From Microbacterium sp. CH12i (GTDB lineage Bacteria; Actinomycetota; Actinomycetes; Actinomycetales; Microbacteriaceae), in assembly GCF_000685355.1 (NCBI RefSeq), contig NZ_JHET01000003.1, positions 310,001 through 374,000 of the forward strand: 64,000 bases of DNA, read 5' to 3'. Positions 1 through 10,457 of this stretch are shown one piece after another. A program made the position numbers and the translations under genes. The notes beneath the pieces were generated by a model. The model saw only the letters and a program-made list of their open reading frames with translations. It searched no databases and was not told the origin of the DNA. How positions within the stretch are numbered: position 1 is the stretch's first letter; each line of letters opens with the position of its first letter.

Positions 1-63
1 AGCAGGTGCAACGAGCACCAGTGCGCCAGCGGTCAGGCTGATGACAGCCAGTTTCTTCAGCAT
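1..63 (-). CDS. N-terminus of exported protein (partial, runs off left edge)
   Basis: An ATG at 63-61 on the minus strand opens a frame that stays open to the window edge (21 codons). The peptide begins MLKKLAVISLTAGALVLVAP, a typical Sec signal peptide: two lysines, then a hydrophobic core. GGGGGAG lies about four bases upstream as ribosome binding site. Everything after the signal peptide is outside the window, so the mature protein cannot be named; a cell-wall or adhesin-like protein would suit the glycan context, but that is a guess. Confidence 0.6.
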   Translation of the reverse strand, partial: MLKKLAVISLTAGALVLVAPA

Positions 64-93
64 GATTCTCCCCCAGAGAGATACACGCGGAAT

Positions 94-126
94 CACACTC
101 GAATACACCCCTGCATTCGACTGTGT
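94..126. repeat. Imperfect inverted repeat, possible terminator or operator
   Basis: TCGAAT at 99-104 and ATTCGA at 115-120 form a palindrome with a 10-base spacer, flanked by CACAC and TGTGTG arms that can extend the stem with a small bulge. It lies downstream of the DUF4012 gene and just upstream of the partial exported gene. It could end the DUF4012 transcript or be a control site for the next gene. There is no U-tract. The 64-211 gap holds nothing else I recognise. Confidence 0.3.
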
Positions 127-211
127 GGATCCTTCCTGCCCCCACGGCAGAATGGTAGAACCCAATATTCCCCAGTGGTGATCACACTAGTCCACGCAAC
201 TGCGATTGTCA

Positions 212-1984
212 CTAGTCGCAGACGAACTCGGCGCGTGTCGTTTCCGGGGTGTCGATCATCGGTGTGTGCTGCACACGGGTGAGACGATCGCCGGCACCGG
301 TCCCTATGAATGAGACGGTGATCGTGGTCTTTTCGCCGGGTTCGAGCAGCACGTCGTGCTGTATGACGCTGCGGGTGCCGAGAATTGTGGTCTGTACGCC
401 TTCTTTGCTGCCGTCACGGTCAAAAGTGCGAATCGTCGCGCCCTCCGGTCCGTAGATGGCGATCAGCGTGCGTACATTCCCCGCGACGACTCCGAAAATC
501 CCATTGCCGGTCACATAGGCGGGGAGCGTGTCGGCGGCATCCGCTGGCGCGTTGTTCGTCCAGGTCACCTTCACCTGCGTCGTTGGTTCTCCGCGACAGG
601 TGCCGATCGCGGTGCTGATGGCCGCCTCGGTGTAGAAGTTCATCTTGCCGCCGGTGGTGTCGTTGAAGAGCACCCCCACGTAAGCACCTCGTGCGCCATC
701 CGTCGGCAGCGTGCCACCGAGAGTCGACGCGGCGAGGAGCGTCTCTTCCTCGGGGTGCGCACTCCAGATGCGGATCCGATCCTCATCCGCGGCAGCGGCG
801 AATGCGCCGATCAGCTGCTGGGGTGACCCGCTGCTGAGCGCGGCAGCGAACAGGCCGTTGGCGGCCTGTGCGAACACGGCATCCTGTTGGACGGGGTCAG
901 GGAAGGTCGCGTAGATCTCGGAAAGCAGGATCGACAGGATCGTCTTGGAATCCGCAGTGAACGGTCCGAACGCCAGTGGGCCGGTCGCTTCGATGAGATG
1001 TTGTGCCACGACGGCGTCGACCGCGATGACGCCGTCGACAGGCTGCCCGAAGCGCTGTTCCCAGCGCAGGGCAATCGTTGCTCCTGCTTCGGTGAAATCG
1101 GGGATGCTGGTGATGTTTTGGATGTGGCGTCCAGGCCCGTCCTCGAACAGGGCGACGGTCGAATCGCTCAGCGGGAGCGGCGTATCCAACGCGGGGAAGT
1201 CTGCGGTAGACGCCTGGCTCACGATGCTGAGCGAGCCGTGATCTGCGCGGATGAGGGCGAGCGAGCCGACGATACCTCCGTCAGAGCGCAGCTCGGCATT
1301 GTTCTGCATCGCGATGACGTAGGTGCGTGGCCCATCGGCGCCGAGCATTGGCGGGAGCAGAACCGACGCACCGTGCACTGCGCCGATAACTGTCGCAGCC
1401 TCAGTGACGACATCACGCATCTCCTCCACCGCATCGGCGAGCGGCGGAAGCGTGCTGTCGGTATTGATCCGCTGCGCTTGGGTTTCGGCTGCGGAGAGTA
1501 CCGCGCTGGCATCGGCCAGCGGCGCCTCAACTTCCGCGAACGGCGCGAGGTCGATTGTTGAGCCGGTGAAGCCGAGGCTGGCGAGGTCGATGCCAGCTGC
1601 GACGTCGAGTACGGGGGTTACGGCATCCGCTGCAATGCTGTCGGCGACTTCGGCGACCTCACGCATCGCGGTGAAGTTCGCGCCGAGCCACGGGACGAAC
1701 TCGAATCCGCGCCAGATCGGGTCAGATGTCAGGCTCCGAGCGGATGCTGCGTGCTCGGCGATACGAGATGCAATCTGCGGTGCCCGCTCGAGGTTGCCCT
1801 CGGCGATGGTGCTGCGCAGTTGAGAGGTGGTCTTCTGCACCTGCTTCAGCTCGTTGACGGCGCCGATCCCGCGGATCATCACCCATCCGATTGCGAGAAT
1901 CAGTAGCGTCACAATGGTGCCGATGACCCACCTGGCCCACCGGCGTCGTACCGGGATTCGGCCATCGCTCACGACAGCATTCAA
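212..1984 (-). CDS. DUF4012 domain membrane-anchored protein
   Basis: About 590 residues. A basic N-terminus (RRRW) is followed by one transmembrane segment near residues 18-40, a helical region, then a long extracytoplasmic domain. The stretch with YVIAMQNNAELRSDGG is the hallmark of DUF4012, a family of unknown function common beside actinobacterial polysaccharide genes. The track start is TTG at 1984; an in-frame GTG at 1972 (MSDGRIPVRRR) is an equally plausible start, and neither has a strong ribosome binding site. It faces away from the gene at 2077. A role in cell-surface glycan assembly or attachment is inference from neighbours only. Confidence 0.8.
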   Translation of the reverse strand: MNAVVSDGRIPVRRRWARWVIGTIVTLLILAIGWVMIRGIGAVNELKQVQKTTSQLRSTIAEGNLERAPQIASRIAEHAASARSLTSDPIWRGFEFVPWLGANFTAMREVAEVADSIAADAVTPVLDVAAGIDLASLGFTGSTIDLAPFAEVEAPLADASAVLSAAETQAQRINTDSTLPPLADAVEEMRDVVTEAATVIGAVHGASVLLPPMLGADGPRTYVIAMQNNAELRSDGGIVGSLALIRADHGSLSIVSQASTADFPALDTPLPLSDSTVALFEDGPGRHIQNITSIPDFTEAGATIALRWEQRFGQPVDGVIAVDAVVAQHLIEATGPLAFGPFTADSKTILSILLSEIYATFPDPVQQDAVFAQAANGLFAAALSSGSPQQLIGAFAAAADEDRIRIWSAHPEEETLLAASTLGGTLPTDGARGAYVGVLFNDTTGGKMNFYTEAAISTAIGTCRGEPTTQVKVTWTNNAPADAADTLPAYVTGNGIFGVVAGNVRTLIAIYGPEGATIRTFDRDGSKEGVQTTILGTRSVIQHDVLLEPGEKTTITVSFIGTGAGDRLTRVQHTPMIDTPETTRAEFVCD

Positions 1985-2076
1985 GCACGTTCCACCGCAG
2001 TTGTGCTCTTTCCTGCGGGAGTCGACATCACACCGATACGCTGTTCGGGATGCCGCGGCTTGAGAGGACTCCGACC

Positions 2077-4137
2077 ATGACTGACGAGGGCACCCCGCGC
2101 CGCTCCGTCCTATCGATCGTCACCCGGATCCCGGCGACGCTGACGTTTGTCGCGTTGATTCTGATCGTCGGCGTCATCGGCCAGGGGCTGTGGCGTCCCA
2201 CCGCAGACCAGGACTGGTTCGACGCGGTGGCGTATGGTTTGCCTTCTTTCGAGCAGGGTCGCTTCTGGACACCGATCACGGGAACATTCTTCGTCGTACA
2301 GCCGTGGGTCTACATACCGACGCTGCTGGGGTTCTGGGGAATGGCGTATTTGGAGTATCGACGCGGCTGGCGCGTGGCAGTCGCCTACTACTGGATCGGC
2401 CAGCTCTTCGCGATCTCGGGTTCGGCCCTGTTCCTGGTTCTCGCCCGCACGCTGCCATGGCCATGGGCGCATGATCTCGCAGCTACCGTCGATGTCGGCG
2501 CCTCCGGCGGCACTATGGCCTGCATTGCGGCGGCGATCGGCCTGTTCGCGGCGCCGTGGCGGCAGCGAGCCTGGATTCTGCTGTTCGGTTTCGCTGCCGT
2601 GAGTTTGCTCTACCTCGGGCAGCTGGCAGATGTCGAGCACGCTCTTGCCGTGCTTCTCGTTCTCTCTGTCGACCGCTCGTTCCGCGTTCAGCGCACGACG
2701 GTGCATGAGCAGCGACTGCTCGCGTTCGGAACGATCCTCGTCCTCGGGGTGGTGCAGATCATCGTGGCGCTCGCGCCGACGAATGGCCCCTTCGGACAGA
2801 CGTCGCTCTCCGCGCAGACATCGGTTCCCGATGTGCTTTTCGACACAGTGGTGCTCATTATTGCCGCGGTGGGCCTGCGACGAGGTCGACGGTGGGCGTG
2901 GATTCTCGCGCTCGTGCTCGCCGCACTCAACGTCTTCATCGGCGCGCTGGCGCTGTTCGTGCACCTGGTGTTCCCCAGCGATGTCACAGATATCGCCGGT
3001 GACCTCGACGTGACCGTGTCTGCAGGGTTCCTCTGGCTCGCATTCGCTGTGCTGCTGCTTGTGGCGCGGCATGCGTTCCGCGTGTGGCGACAGGCACGCA
3101 CCCTCACGACCGGCCCGGTGGCTGTCGATGAGGTGAAGGACCTCATTCGCGAGCAGGGTGCCGGAACGCTGTCGTGGATGACGACCTGGGACCGCATGGA
3201 GTTCTTTCGCACCTCGACCGGAATCGTGCCCTTCCAAGTGCACGCCGGCGTGGCGATCGTGCTCGCCGATCCGTTGGGAACCTCTGAGGGTCGCGCGACA
3301 TCCGTGCGGGAGTTCATCGCGGCAGCCGAGGCGAAGGCACTGACGCCGTGCTTCTTCAGCTCCTCGAGTGCGACGAAGGAAGCTGTGCCCGCGGATTGGC
3401 AGTCGCTCACTGTTGCCGACGACACGATCGTCGACCTCGCCGACCTCTCGTTCCAGGGCAAAGCGTGGGCACGAGTGCGCCAGTCTTTCAGCCGGGCGGA
3501 GCGGGAAGACATCGCCTTCCGTCTCACGACGCTTGCCGATATCACGTGGGGGATACGCCAGCAGCTGCGGGCGATCTCCGAGTCGTGGGTTGACGACAAG
3601 GGGCTGCCAGAGATGCGCTTCACTCTGGGCACACTGCAAGAGGCCGAAGACCCCGAAGTCCGGTTGGCGCTCGCCATCTCGCCGGATGGCGATATCGACG
3701 GAATGCTCAGCTGGTTGCCGGTCTACGGCGGCGATGGTCGAGTGCGAGGCTGGACGCTCGATCTGATGCGGCGCCGCGACGGCGGTTTCGGGGCCGTGAT
3801 GGAGTTTCTGATCGGTTCGTCCGCGAAGGCGTTCTCTGAGGAGGGCGCCGAGATCCTGTCGCTGTCAGGGGCTCCGCTCGCGCATGAGTCGACGCCTGAT
3901 GAGGGCGTGATCGGCACGATGCTCGCGCGGATGGGCGGGATGCTGGAGCCGGTCTACGGGTTCCGCTCGCTGCACCAGTTCAAGAAGAAGTTCAATCCGC
4001 GCTATGAACCGATCTTCCTGCTCTATCGAGATGAGGGAGATCTTGCCCGCATCGGTACTGGTCTCACTCGCGCATTCCTGCCGGACGCCACGCTGAAGCA
4101 GTTCAGCGCTGCCGGGATGGAGCTGATCCGACGGTGA
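2077..4137 (+). CDS. Rhomboid-like membrane domain fused to DUF2156 (MprF C-terminal-like) domain
   Basis: About 686 residues from ATG 2077, which has GAGAGGA eight bases upstream (an in-frame ATG at 2050 lacks this). The N-terminal half is polytopic and looks rhomboid-like: a GASGG motif around Ser143 and a His near residue 188 in a later helix resemble the rhomboid Ser-His dyad. More transmembrane helices follow. The C-terminal ~320 residues match DUF2156, the catalytic domain of MprF-type aminoacyl-phosphatidylglycerol synthases, including a GNAT-like region ending in FKKKFNPRYEPIFLLY. Family knowledge suggests aminoacylation of a membrane lipid, but the acceptor is unknown. The next gene overlaps by GTGA, suggesting co-transcription. 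Confidence 0.75.
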   Translation: MTDEGTPRRSVLSIVTRIPATLTFVALILIVGVIGQGLWRPTADQDWFDAVAYGLPSFEQGRFWTPITGTFFVVQPWVYIPTLLGFWGMAYLEYRRGWRVAVAYYWIGQLFAISGSALFLVLARTLPWPWAHDLAATVDVGASGGTMACIAAAIGLFAAPWRQRAWILLFGFAAVSLLYLGQLADVEHALAVLLVLSVDRSFRVQRTTVHEQRLLAFGTILVLGVVQIIVALAPTNGPFGQTSLSAQTSVPDVLFDTVVLIIAAVGLRRGRRWAWILALVLAALNVFIGALALFVHLVFPSDVTDIAGDLDVTVSAGFLWLAFAVLLLVARHAFRVWRQARTLTTGPVAVDEVKDLIREQGAGTLSWMTTWDRMEFFRTSTGIVPFQVHAGVAIVLADPLGTSEGRATSVREFIAAAEAKALTPCFFSSSSATKEAVPADWQSLTVADDTIVDLADLSFQGKAWARVRQSFSRAEREDIAFRLTTLADITWGIRQQLRAISESWVDDKGLPEMRFTLGTLQEAEDPEVRLALAISPDGDIDGMLSWLPVYGGDGRVRGWTLDLMRRRDGGFGAVMEFLIGSSAKAFSEEGAEILSLSGAPLAHESTPDEGVIGTMLARMGGMLEPVYGFRSLHQFKKKFNPRYEPIFLLYRDEGDLARIGTGLTRAFLPDATLKQFSAAGMELIRR

Positions 4138-5582
4138 GCACGTTGCCTTCTCCAGACATGCCTTCTCCAGACATGCCTTCTCCAGACATGCCGTTTCCTG
4201 ATGCCGACTACGTGATCCTGTCGAGCCGGCTCATCCCCGATCTCGACGGTGGTTACACGATTGCGGCGCTTGCTCGCGCTCGCCAAATGGCGACAGCCGG
4301 TGTTCACGCGGGGAGGGGGCCGCTGCTGCTCACCGTTGACCCTGGAACACCAGCCGCTCACGAGCAGCACCGAAAGACGCTCGACGAGCGGGGGCTGATT
4401 ACCGCCAGGGAGCGGATGCGAAATCTGTTCGACGAAGCGGGTGATGTGGCGGGTGGTGCCGCAACGTGGCTTCGCGCCGCTGCCGAGGACGGCACTATCG
4501 ACCCGAGCCTTGAGTATCGACGCGTTGCTGATGAGTCGGATGCTCCGATCGTCAGCTTGCCCGTCATCACGGGCGACCCGGATTGGCATCTCACCGAGGC
4601 TCCGATTGCTATTCACGGCGCGGATGGCGAGATTGTCGGTGTTATCCGTGGGTTCGGCCGGCTGTACCGCGTGTGGCTTGAGCACGTCGTCGAAGAGCTG
4701 CGAGCTGCCGGGGGAGCGCGCCCGATCGTGGTGATTTGCGAGTCACGTCAGCTGGGCGAGATGCTCGTCGATTGGGATGATCCTGATGTTCGACTCGTGC
4801 ACGCGATCCATACCGTGCACGTCGAGCCGCCGTTCACGTCGGACGCACCGATGAACGCGCTGTGGACGCGGTGGTTCGCCGCTGCCGACCGGTTCGATGC
4901 GATCATGTGGCCCACACAGGCGCAGCGCGCCGACGTAGAGTCCCGCTTCGGACCCTCCGAGATCAACCGGGTGGTGTCGAACGCCGTCGAGGTGAGTGGC
5001 CGCGCGATCACCCCGACTGATCGGGTCGCTGGACGAGTGGTCATGCTGAACCGCCTGGCACCGGGCAAGCGGGTAGATCACGCCATCAATGCCTTCCTCG
5101 GTGTCGTGCGGCGCGCGCCAGAGGCGACCCTGGACATCTACGGCGACGGACCGGAGCTGGCGCAACTGCAGACGCTCATCGACGGCCTGGGACTCGGTGG
5201 GCACGTCTCTCTTCGCGGCTCGACCGATGATCCCGTGTGGGCAGTGAGCACGGCATCCGCTCTGCTCTCGACTTCGGCCTACGAGGGGCAGGGTCTGGCG
5301 ATTCTCGAGGCACTCCTCGTGGGGCGTCCTGTCGTCTCTTATGACGTGCCGTACGGACCGCGCGAGCTGCTCAGCGGAGGTGGCGGACTTCTCGTTGCGG
5401 ATGGCGACGTGCAGGGGCTGAGCGATGCGATCGTTCGGGTTTTGACTGAGCCGGACCTGTATGACCGCTTGAGCGCCGAGACGCAGCAGGCGTCACGTGC
5501 CGCTGATCCCGAGCATGCGATGGCTGCGCTGGCTGATGAGGTGCGCCGTGTGGTTGAGCGTCCGAGCAGGCGTCTCTCCTAG
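4134..5582 (+). CDS. Family 4 (GT-B) glycosyltransferase
   Basis: 482 residues from GTG 4134, overlapping the stop of the previous gene (GTGA). The C-terminal half is a Glycos_transf_1 domain: RLAPGKRVDHAINAF, DIYGDGPEL, then TSAYEGQGLAILEALLVGRP, with the EGxGLAxLEA signature that binds the nucleotide-sugar phosphate. It resembles TagE/poly(glycerol-phosphate) glucosyltransferase-like proteins. The N-terminus carries three PSPDM repeats that are probably unstructured. It likely adds a sugar to a cell-wall glycan or teichoic-acid-like polymer; donor and acceptor cannot be told. Confidence 0.8.
   Translation: MSTLPSPDMPSPDMPSPDMPFPDADYVILSSRLIPDLDGGYTIAALARARQMATAGVHAGRGPLLLTVDPGTPAAHEQHRKTLDERGLITARERMRNLFDEAGDVAGGAATWLRAAAEDGTIDPSLEYRRVADESDAPIVSLPVITGDPDWHLTEAPIAIHGADGEIVGVIRGFGRLYRVWLEHVVEELRAAGGARPIVVICESRQLGEMLVDWDDPDVRLVHAIHTVHVEPPFTSDAPMNALWTRWFAAADRFDAIMWPTQAQRADVESRFGPSEINRVVSNAVEVSGRAITPTDRVAGRVVMLNRLAPGKRVDHAINAFLGVVRRAPEATLDIYGDGPELAQLQTLIDGLGLGGHVSLRGSTDDPVWAVSTASALLSTSAYEGQGLAILEALLVGRPVVSYDVPYGPRELLSGGGGLLVADGDVQGLSDAIVRVLTEPDLYDRLSAETQQASRAADPEHAMAALADEVRRVVERPSRRLS
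4146..4190 (+). repeat. Three perfect 15-bp tandem repeats at the glycosyltransferase N-terminus
   Basis: CCTTCTCCAGACATG occurs three times without change (4146-4160, 4161-4175, 4176-4190), encoding PSPDM x3. The unit is a multiple of three, so copy changes would not break the frame. Each unit ends in ATG, giving extra possible starts at 4158, 4173 and 4188. Confidence 0.9.
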
Positions 5583-5636
5583 CCACAGCACGCGTCGCTC
5601 ACGAGAATTCATGTTCGTCGTCAGTATCCTTACGAG

Positions 5637-6709
5637 ATGGGTGTTCAGCTGCGTGTCGTTCTCGACCAGCTCGTGCGCGTCGTCGATCCTGATCAGGCTG
5701 CGGCATCGAAGGCTCTGACGGCCGGGCTCGTTGCGACCGCCCCGTCAGGGTGCGGGGTAGACGCGATTGTGCCCGCGGGCGCTGAAGTAGATATCCCCGG
5801 TGTTGGCGAGGTGCGCAGGTTAGGTCTTGCGCGCCGCGAGCTGGCCGGATCATGGCATTTGGGTTTGCGCCCGGTGTCGGCGGCGGGCTCATCCACGCGC
5901 CGACTCTGATGGCGCCCCTCGTGAAACACGACCGTCTGCACGATCACGACCAGGTCGCGGTCACCATCTGGGACTTGCTCGCCTGGGAGGCGCCAGAGAC
6001 GCTTCCTAAGTCGACGGTCGCCTGGCAGCGCGGGATGCTGCGCAGGGCGGTCCGGTACGCAGATGCCGTCGTCGTTCCCTCGCACGCGATCGCTCATCGG
6101 CTTGGTGAGATCGCGAAGGTGGGTAACCGGGTGCGAGTGATCGCTGGGGCGGCTCCTGAGGGCTTCGCGGTGCCGACGGATGCTGCCGGGCGGCGTGCAG
6201 ATCTTACGATTCCTGAGAAATACGTTGTTCTCGTCGGCACGCTGGCCTCCCTCGAGCATGGATTCCGTGCAGCCGCGGCCGCAGGGGTCGACGCTGTGGT
6301 GCTGGATGCTCCAGAAGGCTCGGAGCCACAACTGGCCGAAGTTGCGTCAGCGGCCGGCCTGCCGGAACGGCGTGCACACATCCGCGGCGCGCTGTCGGTA
6401 GAAGATCGCAGCGCCGTGCTCGCTGGGGCTTCGGCCTTCGTGGCGACCAGCAGCCTCGGGGCATGGCCGTGGCGCGCGATGGAGGCGATGACGCTCAGCG
6501 TTCCGATCGTCGCCGTCGACAGCGGGGTGCATCACGATGTGATCGCCGAAGGTGGTGCGCTGGTTTCCCCGGGGGAACTCGATGAGGCGCTGACGGATGC
6601 CGTCGGCACCGGCGCAAAGCGCCTCAGCGTACTCGCCGGAGACCGCTCGCGGGCGTTCTCATGGGCGAGTTCGGCCGAGCGGGTGTGGGCGTTGCACGCG
6701 GATCTTTGA
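5637..6709 (+). pseudogene. Glycosyltransferase, frame broken near 5865
   Basis: The first frame (ATG 5637) reads MGVQLRVVLDQLVRVVDPDQ and runs to ARRELAGSWHLG; the family sequence then continues one frame back as APGVGGGLIHAPT through to a stop at 6707-6709. Joining the frames gives ~358 residues with an intact C-terminal GT-B part (VIAGAAPEGF, a family-like PWRAMEAMTLSVPIVA, ending AERVWALHADL). The break lies on GGGTTTG (5861-5867), read as xxG GGT TTG, a textbook -1 slip heptamer; slipping there yields exactly the expected length. A lost base in the sequence explains it equally well. An internal ATG at 5852 could also start the second frame. Probably acts with the preceding glycosyltransferase. 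Confidence 0.75.
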
Positions 6710-6848
6710 GGTGTGCAGCTGCGAACAGGCGCTCGATATCGGTCGCAGAGCCTGACGAAGGACCGGGAATCCGCTCAAAATGCCGCGTGTCTATTCGATT
6801 TTATGAATCCCAGTGGCATCATTCCGTAACTTCCGCCACACTAGTCAC

Positions 6849-9016
6849 ATGACTCGAAGTGCCTCACGCTCTAGAAGTGTGTTCCGGATCGCCCGATTCG
6901 TTACTGTTCTTGTCGCCGTAACCGCTGTAGTGGTCGGGACCGTGGCGCCGGTGACGGCCGCTACGGCATCCGCGACCGTGAGCACGACGGCTGGTCTCGC
7001 GCGCACTTCGGTCGGCACCGCGCAGAGCGGCATAGTGAAGACAGCGGTCACGGGCTTTAACCCCGGAAACATCATCAGCGACGCTGTATTTTTCAATAAA
7101 AACACGATGTCTGCCGCGGATATTCAGGCGTTCTTCAACGGCAAGGTGGCGTCGTGTCAGTCTGGATATGTTTGCCTGAAGGACGCGAGACAGAACACGC
7201 CGAACAGGCCAGCTGACCAGTACTGCAGTGGTTACAGTGGTGCACCAAACGAATCTGCCGCCACGATTATCTACCGCGTTGCGCAATCCTGCGGGATAAA
7301 TCCTCAGGTCCTAGTTGTGATGCTCCAGAAGGAGCAAGGACTGGTCACTCACACTTGGCCGAGCCAATGGCGATATGACATGGCTCTTGGGCAAGGTTGT
7401 CCCGACACCGCACCGTGCGATCCCGCGTTCGCAGGGTTCTTCTACCAGATCTACGGCGCTGCACGCCAGATGCAGATCTACGCGGAAGGCAGGTGGTTCC
7501 AGTGGTACGCACCAGGCAATACCTGGAACATTTTGTATCACCCGAATGCCAATTGCGGACGATCGCCGGTATATATCGAGAACAAGGCCACAGCGGCGCT
7601 CTACTATTACACTCCTTACCAGCCGAACGCAGCGGCTCTAGCGGCCGGATATGGCGAGGCGAACAACGCGTGCTCGAGCTACGGCAACCGCAACTTCTAC
7701 AACTACTTCACTGACTGGTTTGGAGTAAACCACGCTGACGACCCGATTGGAAACGTAGAAGTTCTCGAAGCCAACCCTGGCGAGTTCCGTGTGGTCGGTT
7801 GGGCTGGCGACGTCAATTCACCGAACCCAATCCAGGTTCACGTTTACGTCGGCGGAGTTGGAATCCCCACGGTTGCGAACATCGAGCGTCCAGACGTCGC
7901 GTACACTATCCAGGGCTTGGGAGCGGGCGAGGTTTTTCTGTCACGATTCCCGCGTTTGGCGCAGGTTCATTCAACTTGTGCATCTATGCGATCAACGTCG
8001 GCGCGGGGGCTAATACCACGCTCTACTGCAAGCAGGTTGATGCGATGAGTGGACCGCCGAAAGGGGCAATCGATGAGATGAAACCCGTTGTGGGTGGAGT
8101 TGAATATCGAGGCTGGTCTATCGACCCAGACACGACGAGTTCGATCCCCGTTCATATGTATCTAGACGGTCAAGGCGTATCGATAACGGCAAACGTCAAC
8201 CGCCCAGACCTGACCGCGCACTACCCCAAGTACGGAGCTGCGCATGGATTCTCTGGCATGATCCAGGCGACTCCAGGGGTACATACACTTTGCGCCTACG
8301 GTATAAATGTGGGCGCTGGCGATAACGCACTCCTTGGTTGCCGGACAGTACGAGTCCCTGGTGAGGTGGATCTTGGGCGTCCGCCGACCGGATATCTCGA
8401 GTCCGTAGAGGTTTCAGGGAACATCGCCACGATTAAGGGATGGGCTCTTGATCCTGACACCGACCAGTCGATCAAAGTTCATGTCTATGTCAATTCGGCT
8501 GGTGCGGCGTATACGGCAGACAAGACTCGGGCTGACGTCGGGAAGGCTTTTCCTGGATTTGGTGACCAGCACGGCTTTTCCGAACAGATTGCACTACCGA
8601 CCGGTAGCTCAACGATCTGCGCATATGCAATCAATACCGGTAACGGCGGAAACAGCACCCTTGGGTGTCGCGTTGCAACTGTCGCTCAGATCGAACTGGA
8701 CCATGGAAAAAGCCCGTTCGGTAACATCGAGTCGGTTGTTCCTCAGAGCGACAGCATCGCTTTGACCGGATGGGCGATCGACCCTGACACGGTTGAACCG
8801 ATCTCAGTTCACGTGTATGTAGACGGTGTTGGATACGCCACAACAGCGAATGCTCAACGTCCTGATGTCGGGGCGGCGTATCCCGCCTCTGGTCCGTTCC
8901 ATGGCTTCGCCACGACCGTCCCCGCAACGGCAGGAGCCCATCGTGTGTGCGTTTACATGATCGATTCCGGTGGCGGCAACAACCCGACGCTTGCTTGTTT
9001 CGACGTTACCGTCTGA
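6849..9016 (+). pseudogene. Secreted lysozyme-like protein with four C-terminal repeats, frame broken near 7929
   Basis: From ATG 6849 a signal peptide (RFVTVLVAVTAVVVGTV) leads to a ~230-residue domain (NPGNIISDAVFFNK, VMLQKEQGL, ending NYFTDWFG) found in actinobacterial secreted proteins often called hemagglutinin; QKEQGL recalls lytic-transglycosylase folds. Four ~105-residue repeats follow, each with a GWxxDPDT-like core, VHVYVDGxG, ANxxRPDV, HGF and a two-Cys unit (CxYxIN...C). In repeat 1 the frame shifts after GLGAG: one missing base near 7929 restores GFSVTIPAFGAG. Unrepaired, translation stops at 8048 after about one repeat. Likely a cell-surface binding protein or wall hydrolase. 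No clear ribosome binding site. Confidence 0.75.
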
Positions 9017-9052
9017 GACCGGACGTGAGGCGCCGAAGCCCACGTCGCACTG

Positions 9053-10457
9053 TCAGGAGAGGTACCGTTCCAGCGACTCTGTCATCGGCGTCGGAGTGAA
9101 TCCGGTTGCGCTGATTTTTGACGTGTTTAGGAGGCTGTTGCGTGGACGTGGCGCGACCGGCTCAGTTGCGTCACCAAAGTAGTCGAACGTGGATATCCCA
9201 GATACCCGCTTGGGGTCGTGGCCGGTCGACGTGAACACGAATCTGGCGATCTCAGCCCATGACTTCGCGGGGCCTTCGCCGGTGAGGTTGTAGGTGCCGA
9301 ACTCGGGCCGTGTGGAGATAAGGTGTCGGATCCCCGCAGCGAGATCATCGGTGAAGGTCAGACGCCCGAACTGATCATCGACCACTTTTGGATCGATCCC
9401 ACGCTCCGCGAGCGAAGCCATCGTGCGGACAAAGTTCTTTCCATCGCCGATGACCCAGGACGTACGCACGATGTAGTGGTGCGGCACGGTGCTGACGATC
9501 GCGTCACCCGCCGCCTTCGTCTGCCCATAGACGCCTAGCGGCTGTACAGCGTCGTCTTCGGTGTATGCCCCGGATTTAGTTCCGTCGAAGACGTAGTCAC
9601 TGGAGACGTGCACGAGGGTGATCCCGTTCTCGGTAGCGATTTGTGCGAGAACCGCGACACCAGTGACGTTGGCGTCCAAGCATCGGTGCGCCCTTCGGCG
9701 GTCTCAGCGACGTCGACTGCCGTGTACGCCGCCGCATTGATGACGGTGTCGTACTCTTTCCACCGACGTGATGAAACAAAAGCAGGATCGGTGAGATCAA
9801 GCGAATCGCGGCCCGCGTACTCATACTGCGCGGAATCCCCCAGCAGCGCGCGTAGCGCCTTCCCAAGCTGGCCACCAGCGCCGATGATCAGGCTCTTCTT
9901 TGGAGGAATCGGTGTGACGTCAGCGAGCCGTGGGTGGGTCAGGTCCTTAGCGGAGACCTCTACCTCGGAGAGCGGAATCGGCCACTTGATCGCCACGGTC
10001 TCATCCGCGAGGTTTAAGAATGAATATTCTGCGTCGGCTGACCAGTGGTCGTTGACCAGGTAAGCGTAGGCAGTATCGGGTTCAAGAGTTTGATACGAGT
10101 TGCCGACTCCACGAGGAACGAATATCGCCCTTGAAGGATCGAGTTCTGTTGTGAAAACCGCACCGAAGGATGGACCCTCGCGAAGGTCAACCCATGCTCC
10201 GAAAATCCGACCGGTTGCGACGGAGACCCACTTGTCCCACGGCTCAGCATGGATGCCACGCGTAGTACCGATGGCATCGTTAAAGGAGATGTTGTTCTGC
10301 ACCGGGCCGAAGTCGGGAATGCCCTGGGCAACCATCTTCTCACGCTGCCAGTTCTCCTTGAACCAGCCGCGGGAGTCGCCGTGTACCGGGAGTTCCACCA
10401 CGACCAGACCGGGGATCACTGTTTCGGTCGCGCGCAACGACTTGCCGAACTCCGTCA

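Noticed and set aside
99..120. TCGAAT-N10-ATTCGA as a LexA box
   Set aside because: The 10-base spacer does not fit the 4-base centre of LexA sites.
200..217. CTGCGA/TCGCAG hairpin at the DUF4012 stop
   Set aside because: Six-base stem overlapping the stop with no U-tract; too weak to call.
7926..7940. Programmed frameshift in the secreted protein
   Set aside because: GAG GTT TTT is not a canonical slip heptamer; a missing base is simpler.
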